Part shown: piece by piece, positions 10,821 to 64,000 of the stretch | How the letters are laid out: the number at the start of each line of letters is the position of its first letter | Numbering within the stretch: the first letter of the stretch is position 1 | NCBI RefSeq assembly: GCF_034702125.1 | Contig: NC_085868.1 | Location: 40,988,359 to 41,052,358 of the forward strand | Reading direction: 5' to 3' | Source: Engraulis encrasicolus | Taxonomy: Eukaryota > Chordata > Actinopteri > Clupeiformes > Engraulidae | Length of the DNA stretch: 64,000 bases | Translations under genes and position numbers: made by a program | The notes under the pieces: model-generated | Database searches by the model: none | What the model was told of the DNA's origin: nothing | The model's input: only the letters and a program-made list of their open reading frames with translations

Positions 10821-11897
10821 ACCTGACGAGTTTCAAACACAGGTACATATTTATGAGTCAGAACTTTTTTGAGAAATTTGTGAGTCAGAACTCTTATGAA
10901 ATGTCCAGCACTTGATCCTGTTGTTAACAGCCAAATCAGTTGAAAGTGTGGGAAGTGATTGTGTCCCACCAGACTTTGTTTACGCAGATATGGTTTATCT
11001 GAGATTGTTCCCTGTGGAAAGACACCTTGAATCCTTATCGTAATTGAGCAGTGAACTGGGGACCAATTACTCAATTTACTAGATACCTGCAATTATGTCA
11101 TTTTAGAGTCCCAATTTCTGTCCCTGTCCACAGAAACTCTTAGCCCTGGTGGTGACAAAAAGATATCATTATATATATATATATTAAAATACCGTGATAT
11201 AAAATCTTGATCTTGAATTTGAAATCAATTTAAAAAGATAGCTTGACCTTGAATCCAGATTGATTTTTTTTAAATCATCAAGGATATATCAAACACTAAA
11301 AAAATCCAGATGCTGAGATCCATCTCGCAGCGCACCGTTTGCAGAAGTGGACTTCTCCCCTTACTGGTGTGAAGGCAACCAATCTGTGCATCAAACTGAA
11401 ATTCAGACAAACCATTTTATTGTAGCTGAAAGTTACGCGTACTGGTTAATTAACCTTTACATAAAAAAACACATTTATTGAGTCAAGTATAGCAGTAGCC
11501 TACAGTAGTTGTGTATTCATTGGATTTTTGGCATGCCAAAATTAAAGCCAAAATTTAAAAATGAGAAGTAGTTCACAATATATGTTTTATTACAAATTAC
11601 AAATTTGAAAATGTTGCCAGTAACCTCAACAAAACCTCAGTCTAGGCCTACAGTATAAGCGGACAGGCTCTGGCCATTTCCAGCGCATCATCTGCAGTGG
11701 TGGTAGTGGTAAAAAAGGGCCTGGAGTCCTCTTTTCCTTAACTAAATGACCCATGTCTTAGCAGGTTTACCTAACTAATTCCTCTTCATGTTTTACTGTT
11801 TTAGTAATTCTATGTGATAAATAAAGCACCTTGTATCGTTATAATTAGGTCTGCAGTGTAAAAAAAGATCTTGAACAGGCCCTGGATCATTGCCATC
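10821..11897. other. Intergenic, between convergent NUP155 and the ORA-like gene
   Basis: AT-rich sequence with a short (TA)n at about 11169-11184 and no coding exon. It presumably includes the 3'UTR of the minus-strand receptor. A TTTATT at about 11584 would be AATAAA on that strand. Confidence 0.5.
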
Positions 11898-12962
11898 TCA
11901 CCGTAGACAGCAGCAGTGGCAGTTGAGTTTCTTCACTCCGTGCAGGAAGATGTAGGGGATGATGCAGGTGTAGGACGCCGCGATGTAGCTGGCCACCTCT
12001 ACCACCACCTCAGAGGCCTGTACGTTGCTGGTGATGCGCAGGAGCAGATGGGTCAGCCAGCACACCAGGAAGACCGAGGCCACCGCCACCACGCTCTTGG
12101 CAGCCCGCACCTGACCTCCAGCGCTGGGACCGGCCTTCGCCTGCGCCACTACTGCTTTGGCTGCTGCCTGAAGCTGAGGCTGCTGCTGCTGGACAGCTTC
12201 CCCTGATGCACCTGTTGGAGCACTGGAGCCTTGCTGTGGTGGTTGTCCTGCTGGAGGAGTTGTATCTGCGGCGCCCCCTTGAGGTTTGTCCGGCAGCGAC
12301 GCCGGCGCCGGCGGTGGCTCACCTGTCCCCCTGATGCGCTGCTGGTTCCTCATGAGCGTCACCACGATCTGGATGCTGGCGAAGACGATGCCAGCGATGG
12401 GCACGGCATTGGCCAAACTCAGGTACAGGATCTCGTAGACCTGGTGGGTGGCGGGCGACGGGAAGGCGTCCAGGCAATCCACCTCGTCGTCCCCCTCCTC
12501 CCCCGTCCCCACCTCGACGAAGATGAGGTGTGGGATGCTGAAGGCGATGGCCACGGTCCAGCTGCCTGCCAGGAGCGCGGCCACCAGCCGCAGGTTGTCC
12601 AGACGGACCGGAGCGCCGCCGCGTTTTAACGACCCCACCAGCTTCTGGTACCAGAAGACGCTGATGAAGAGCGTGGAGAAGATGCTGCTGGTCTCCGACA
12701 GGTCGGCGCAGAAGCGGAAGACGCGGCAGTACGGCAGGCCCATGAACCAGCCGCCGTTGAAGTCGGCCATGGTGTCGGGCAGGTCCACCAGGTAGTTGGT
12801 GATGAGGTTGGACACGGCCAGGTTGATGAACAGGGCATCGTTGGTCTTCAGCTGGGACCTGGAGCGTGGCAGCGAGCTGAAGGCCAGCCAGTTGTTGCCC
12901 ACGATGCCCAGTAAGCACATGGTGCCCCTGGAGAAGGACTCGATCCACTCCTCCGCATCCAT
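11898..12962 (-). CDS. Olfactory receptor class A-related (ORA, V1R-like) GPCR, intronless
   Basis: A complete 354-residue open frame with seven hydrophobic segments. TM1 contains GNNWLAF (about residues 14-30). TM2 has NLAVSNLITNYLVDLPD. TM3 starts at YCRVFRFCADLSE. TM4 is around LVAALLAGSWTVAI. TM5 is around ILYLSLANAVPIAGIV. TM6 is around VASVFLVCWLTHLLL. TM7 is SYTCIIPYIFLHGVKKL, the proline-containing TM7 with HGVKKL that is typical of V1R/ORA receptors. Fish ORAs are orthologous to mammalian vomeronasal type 1 receptors and act in olfactory neurons. The loop between TM5 and TM6 is unusually long and rich in P, Q, A and G (about residues 210-290). The C-terminus is very short and cysteine-rich (NCHCCCLR). 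The start is the first in-frame ATG; a second ATG follows four bases later, out of frame. I cannot assign which of ora1-ora6 it is. A taste 2-type receptor is the main alternative. Confidence 0.75.
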   Translation of the reverse strand: MDAEEWIESFSRGTMCLLGIVGNNWLAFSSLPRSRSQLKTNDALFINLAVSNLITNYLVDLPDTMADFNGGWFMGLPYCRVFRFCADLSETSSIFSTLFISVFWYQKLVGSLKRGGAPVRLDNLRLVAALLAGSWTVAIAFSIPHLIFVEVGTGEEGDDEVDCLDAFPSPATHQVYEILYLSLANAVPIAGIVFASIQIVVTLMRNQQRIRGTGEPPPAPASLPDKPQGGAADTTPPAGQPPQQGSSAPTGASGEAVQQQQPQLQAAAKAVVAQAKAGPSAGGQVRAAKSVVAVASVFLVCWLTHLLLRITSNVQASEVVVEVASYIAASYTCIIPYIFLHGVKKLNCHCCCLR

Positions 12963-13004
12963 CCGTCAGCTTGCTCCTACTAGGGGCTCCAAGGTGCTCT
13001 CTCT

Positions 13005-13315
13005 GGCTTTGAGAGCATGCAAAAGCAGTTGTCTTTTTTAGAGGACGTTACCTAGATATCTAGACAGCCTCCTCTAGTGTTAACATCATTTGTCATATCA
13101 AGCCCCACCCAGAAAAAAAGGGGAGAGAGTGTCTCTGAGGACTTGTGAACTGTGCTTAGTCAAATAGCATCTGCTGCCTTGAGAGCAAGCAAGAACAGTT
13201 TATCGAAGTCTCTTGCAGAGCACTTACTCTTGCCTCTACTGTTGACATGCAATATGAAGCGCCACCCACTAAAAAGGGGAAAAGGTTTTCCCTGATGACT
13301 TGAGGCATTGTTTTC
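13005..13315. repeat. Imperfect tandem duplication upstream of the ORA-like gene
   Basis: Unit 1 (about 13005-13150) and unit 2 (about 13175-13315) share ordered blocks: CTTTGAGAGCATGCAA / CTTGAGAGCAAGCAA, GAAGCGCCACCCACTAAAAA / CAAGCCCCACCCAGAAAAAA, and GAGGACTTG / GATGACTTG. The first unit begins about 45 bases upstream of the receptor ATG, so the duplication covers its promoter or 5'UTR. Confidence 0.75.
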
Positions 13316-13869
13316 AGTCAGAAAGCATTCAGAGCGTTGATTGGGGGAAAACATCCGTCGTAGGTCTCAGATGACCTCTGAGAGGATGATCGCAAGGCTT
13401 CTTGTCTTGCCTGTTCAATAATTGATAAATGTATGAAAATGTCCTTCAACTCAAAGAACAGGTCATGGTTGATGGGGAAGTGAATAACCGGTGCTCTCCC
13501 TTCTCTATGTCTAAAAGCTTGAGCATGGTACTGTCCCTCCACACTGCTCCCCTGGGCCGCCAGTTGAGCTATCCCCTTGCAGAGGTGAGGGATAAATGCA
13601 ACTTTGTTGTGTGCACTGTGAGCTGTGGTGTGCTGAGTCACAATGACAATGGGAATGCGTCAATGGGTCTCTTTCTGGTGCTTTCTGGTACTTGTGCTCT
13701 AGTGACATCCTGTACACTGAATTTGTTAGTTGCTTGCTCATTTGTTATGATGTGTCCATCAAAAAATGAAAATTAAAATGCAGATTGTTATCTAGCTATT
13801 TGTTTTATTCACAGGTGTGCCAATGCTCATGTCATCAAAATAATGTGGTGTGTCACCAAGGTGTTAAGG

Positions 13870-14118
13870 CAGGGCTGGGCTGGGGGGGTGGGGGCTGGGG
13901 GTGAAATAGGGCACGGGCACTTCTGGCCCCTCATAGTTAGTGGCACAGAGCTTACATAGCGGTGGGCCCCGCACCCTTGTGGGCCCCTATTTTCAGAAAT
14001 GTAAATAATAATAATAATAATAATGTGTTTTTTTTTTACATATCTGAAAATAGGAGCCCACAAGGGTGCGGGGCCCACTAGGAAATGCCCGCTATGCCAG
14101 ATTGCCTGTTCAGCCCTG
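13870..14118. mobile_element. hAT-type MITE with 8-bp target duplication
   Basis: The ends CAGGGCTGG... and ...CAGCCCTG are flanked by a perfect 8-base direct repeat, TGTTAAGG (13862-13869 and 14119-14126). Inside, GGGCCCCGCACCCTTGTGGG and its reverse complement form a hairpin around an (AAT)n loop. The element lies about 105 bases past the pepsinogen stop, possibly in its 3'UTR. Confidence 0.88.
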
Positions 14119-14223
14119 TGTTAAGGTAACACAATAGATCAAGGTCTCTCAACCTTTTTCATTTTTCTCAACTGTTTTAATCGTTTCCACAAATACCAGA
14201 ACAAACAGATAATGCTATTTTTT

Positions 14224-24177
<9,954 letters not shown>

Positions 24178-24243
24178 GTCGATTGGTTGATCCTCTCAAA
24201 ACCTTCACCCGAATCTAAGCGATGCTGCTGTGGAACTTGTGTT

Positions 24244-24251
24244 CTTTTATA
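24244..24251 (-). promoter_or_regulatory. TATA box of the pepsinogen gene
   Basis: TATAAAAG on the minus strand lies about 67 bases upstream of the ATG (24177). A transcription start about 30 bases downstream would give a 5'UTR of about 40 bases, which is normal for a strongly expressed secretory gene. Confidence 0.8.
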
Positions 24252-25535
24252 GGCCTACTCATTGATTGTTCACCCTAAGCTGTGTTTGCCTTCTCTGTGA
24301 CGTTAAGAAAGCGATCTTAACTCTTTATCGTTTAGGGTTTGTGATAAAACAAATAGATAAGCTGAGTGTCCTTTTCACAACAGAGAAGGACACTCACAAC
24401 GGAATTTGTTGCTGTTGCTGATGTTTGGTTATTTTTTTGAAGTGTTTTTTATAATTGAGAAATTATTTTGTATGGTATATACATTTTTCAGAATTAGTAA
24501 TACTTTGTTGGTTGATAGGCCCATCTATTATCTATCATATCTTATTAAACTTACAATAGGCCTAGGCCTATAGGCTCTGAATGAAGGGGTTAATTTCATA
24601 ATCATTATAAATCAGTATATTTTAGGACTTATTAACATGGTGCAATGTGACACACACAACTATCAGCTCTTGATAACACCGGAAAATCTCTACAAATCTT
24701 CAAATAATAGAACGTCACGCGCAAACATATAAAGGAAATGCTCACGGAGACATTTGAGATAATGATATTAAATAAACAAAGCACACTTCAACTGTGTTTA
24801 ACAATTTTTGTATGAGAGAATTCTTGCATGGGAGCCCCGAGTAGCTGGGACAAGATGTGCCTCTGCTTGGTCATTCTGTGAACATTTAATAATGTCGGCT
24901 AGCCTTATTCTGGTTAATGAATTTGTGTGTGTTGGAATTTAGGATGTTAAACAACTTCAGACATAGGCCTAGTAAAACTAGGGCAAGTGAACAACTGTGC
25001 ACAATTCCATTAAGATATGAAAGATTAATTTTGAGCATACAGAAAATGACTCTATACAGTTGCCTATATTACCGTACGTACACCAACAAATTTGTCTGAT
25101 ATAATTTTGTGTTTTTGAAGGTGACCCATGTTGTTCGTCAGTCAGCACACATTCTGTGCGTGCAAACAAGACATGGGGCCTAGGTCAGGTCAAGTCAAGA
25201 AAGACAGCCCCAGCACATGGCATGGGAGTTGTCCAAAAGAGCCTGGGAATGAAAATGCAAAGAAACAACAAAAAACAAAACACACAATGAAGTGCATCAA
25301 ATAGGCTAAAATGTCCAAATATGGTTGCCTATCAGACTGAATTGAAGTCACCTTGAAGAACTATTTGAAAGGTTATTTTTCTGCAGGGATGTCAATGCAT
25401 TATAAAAAAATAATAATATGTAGTCTAGTTTTAATTTTATAGGCCACCAAAATGTGTATTTTTCCTGAAACAATTGGTGTCGATTATCAACAGATAGCCA
25501 GAGTCCCTGCCACCCTTATCAGATAATAAAAATCT
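24252..25535. other. Head-to-head intergenic region, pepsinogen / cplane1
   Basis: AT-rich sequence without a coding exon or an obvious complete transposon. It should hold the pepsinogen enhancer region, but I cannot point to specific sites. Confidence 0.5.
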
Positions 25536-25546
25536 GTGCTACTGTC

Positions 25547-25551
25547 ATTGG
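25547..25551. promoter_or_regulatory. Inverted CCAAT box, cplane1 promoter
   Basis: ATTGG (CCAAT on the other strand), 32 bases before the X-box. A CCGGAAG ETS-type site follows at 25636-25642. The cluster looks like a TATA-less housekeeping or ciliary promoter. Confidence 0.5.
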
Positions 25552-25582
25552 TCCATAGACAGAAGGAACTCGTCCTCGTGCA

Positions 25583-25595
25583 GTTACCAGGCAAC
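25583..25595 (+). promoter_or_regulatory. RFX X-box, cplane1 promoter
   Basis: GTTACC-A-GGCAAC fits the RFX X-box consensus RYYNYY-N(1-3)-RRNRAC in every position. X-boxes near the start site mark ciliary genes controlled by RFX factors. The gene that follows is a ciliogenesis factor, so the site makes biological sense. Binding itself is inferred. Confidence 0.75.
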
Positions 25596-25599
25596 GTGG

Positions 25600-25713
25600 G
25601 AGCTTCTCCCCGCGAGGAAGACAGCTGTCCGACTCCCGGAAGCGGAGGGAGATTCGAAATGTTAGGAGGACACAGAAAAGACAGAAGCTGGCGATTTACC
25701 TCAAATCTTCACT
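25600..25713 (+). other. Probable non-coding first exon of cplane1
   Basis: A relatively GC-rich stretch after the X-box ends in a good donor (TTCACT/gtaagt at 25713/25714). The exact start is unknown. The likely partner acceptor is CCTGCCCTAG at 26211-26220, which would begin the exon that carries the start codon. Confidence 0.5.
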
Positions 25714-26228
25714 GTAAGTGCCATTATTTACTCATCTATACATACACAATGATATCAACCTATGCAGTAGGTACCATAAATATGGCCGTTTCATTTCTTA
25801 TGCCAGCCCGGCCAAATCCTTGTGTTTTCTATAGATGGTGGGCATGTTTAGGGAAAAGGGTTAGCTAGTGGTCTAAGACCATTTGAAAACACGTCTGCTT
25901 TAGTGGTGTTTTGACAGCAACAGCGATGAGACACGCAAACGGTGTGGTTAAAATGTTACTGTCAATATTCTTATATAGGCACATTTCATCCCTTTCTCCA
26001 TGTTGTAAAGCACAGAATCTCACGCCATGGAGCTAACTATGCGTGCTAACAATTAGCTACACTGTGATTCTTTATTATTGTTTACTGGTTGCAAATTGCC
26101 TTCGTGAACTCGCTTAGTAAAGACTATTCAGTTATTCAACATCTTTCTTCTTAGTTTACAGCAATGCATAAGGTATTACCTAACGGTAACGAGGCAAACG
26201 TGAACTTCGCCCTGCCCTAGGATTCCCT

Positions 26229-26330
26229 ATGCTGCCATTCATGGACATAACAGAAGAAAACAAACGCGAGACTGGAAAGCTGTCCTTGGTAAACAGCTAC
26301 AAGGGCTGCTGTGCTGGATGGAAAGTATAA
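26229..26330 (+). other. Upstream ORF in the inferred cplane1 5'UTR
   Basis: If the exon starts at 26221, an ATG at 26229 opens a 33-codon frame that ends in TAA at 26330, before the main ATG at 26379. It could lower translation of CPLANE1. This depends on the inferred acceptor at 26220. Confidence 0.35.
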
Positions 26331-26378
26331 AAGGATAGAAATGGGAGAGTGAAGTGTGGACCTTCACAGTAACACATC

Positions 26379-62861
<36,483 letters not shown>

Positions 62862-63563
62862 GTACTGCTGCTATCACACTGGGATCTCTCTCCTCCATAT
62901 GCCTCCACAGTGTTTCCCGCAGAATATTTATTCAGGGTGGGAGGGGGGTAGCAGATTAGCCTGATTATCATCGACTTTCAAATCTCTACGTATTCTCCAA
63001 AGGTGTTGCGTCACTAGGAGGGCGTAGCCTGACTAGTAGCAGATATCACAGACTAGTGACTCATGATTGTGTGGAAAGGCTATAAAAACGCAAACAAATA
63101 TATATTTTTAATTGTTTTACAACTTTAATAATTATTTTCACAATATAATATCCTTATCTTGTCAGGGGACCTAGTCAAGGTGGGAGATGTTTGTAGTCAA
63201 GGTGGGCTGGACTGGTTATCTGGCATACCGTGCATTTCCCAATGGCTCAGTAGTCCTCAGGGGCTGATGCTGCTGGGTTTTTGTTTTTTTCTTCCTCTTT
63301 TGATCCCAGACCAGCCCTGGACTTATCTATTAAGTGTTGCACAATATGGTGGTTCAGTGTCTCGTTTTCTATATGATTTTCCGTATATTGCCAAGGGCAC
63401 TTAAACATTACTAGAGTTACTGCAGTAGACAGGGGATCATTGGGTAGAAGAAAGGCATAGCCAATCAGTGTTAAGTGTCTTCATTAATTATTAATCGTTA
63501 GCATAGGTAAGTCCATGCCTCACTGCCTGTCACTGTAAGATGTAAACTGATTGGACATGTATA

Positions 63564-63633
<70 letters not shown>

Positions 63634-63656
63634 TGTGTGTGTGTGTCTGTGTGTGT

Positions 63657-63737
<81 letters not shown>

Positions 63738-64000
63738 CATGTGTGTATGTAAGGATGGTGGTACTCAAGAGTGTGCTATACTTTTACTGTCATGTACAAT
63801 TATGTGTATAAGGTCTTTGTGTATGTTTTGTATTTGTGTATTTGTGTAAGCTGACAGACACCTTCATTTCATTTGGGATCAATAAAAGTACTCTACTCTA
63901 CTATGCTTTACACCTATGCAGTTAGTTTGCTATTTTAAAAACTTTGAACTTGATACCACCCAAAAGTGGTGCTTTTCTTTTATGAAATCGATATGATGTG
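62862..64000 (+). other. cplane1 intron at right edge, with (GT)n at 63566-63726
   Basis: No further coding exon is convincing up to the window end. A (GT)n array with GTCTGT interruptions spans 63566-63726. Just after it, GGGATCAATAAAAGTACTCT, then ACTCTACTA, resembles the 3' end of a LINE or SINE. Confidence 0.65.

Noticed and set aside
12319..12948. 209-codon frame on the same strand as the ORA-like gene, and several antisense frames
   Set aside because: These are shadow frames of a GC-rich coding region. The 354-codon frame has the seven membrane segments and the TM7 motif.
63159..63404. Possible further cplane1 exon (81-codon frame)
   Set aside because: There is no convincing acceptor/donor pair in the right phase and no family-like sequence, so it is treated as intron.

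Overview
The window is vertebrate nuclear DNA, almost certainly from a ray-finned (teleost) fish. Genes are split into short GT-AG exons separated by introns full of (CA/TG)n microsatellites, Tc1-like, hAT-like and TTAA-flanked DNA elements, tRNA-derived SINEs and LINE 3' ends. The proteins are clear vertebrate orthologues and the repeat families are typical of fish. I cannot name the species.

Layout: (1) 434-9679, plus strand: the last 11 coding exons of NUP155 (about 468 C-terminal residues and the stop), with a 3'UTR ending near AATAAA at 10801-10810. (2) 11898-12962, minus strand: an intronless seven-transmembrane receptor of the ORA / V1R-like class, with an unusual low-complexity third intracellular loop. 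(3) 14224-24177, minus strand: a complete nine-exon pepsinogen A-type aspartic protease gene (378 aa) with a TATA box. (4) 26379-62861, plus strand: 43 phase-consistent coding exons (about 2,964 residues) of CPLANE1 (C5orf42/JBTS17). Its 3' end lies beyond the window. A likely non-coding first exon and an RFX X-box lie upstream, near 25.6 kb.

NUP155 followed by CPLANE1 on the same strand is the order and orientation known in human (5p13.2). Here the receptor and the pepsinogen gene lie between them. The four genes do not form one pathway: a nuclear pore scaffold, a chemoreceptor, a stomach zymogen and a cilium-assembly factor. Pepsinogen and CPLANE1 are head-to-head, with about 1.3 kb between their core promoters.

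The introns hold most of the unusual material. There is a NUP155 exon end with its 5' splice site copied several times between CA tracts, and a decoy copy of the last NUP155 acceptor. There are six related MITEs bounded by TTAA, a palindromic TTAA-bounded foldback family (three copies), a 1.08-kb near-perfect palindrome, and a Tc1-like element with its internal-deletion derivative. Several hAT-type MITEs have readable 7- or 8-bp target duplications. Several exons have acceptors built directly into (TG)n tracts. I saw no CRISPR array, operon or prokaryote-type system.
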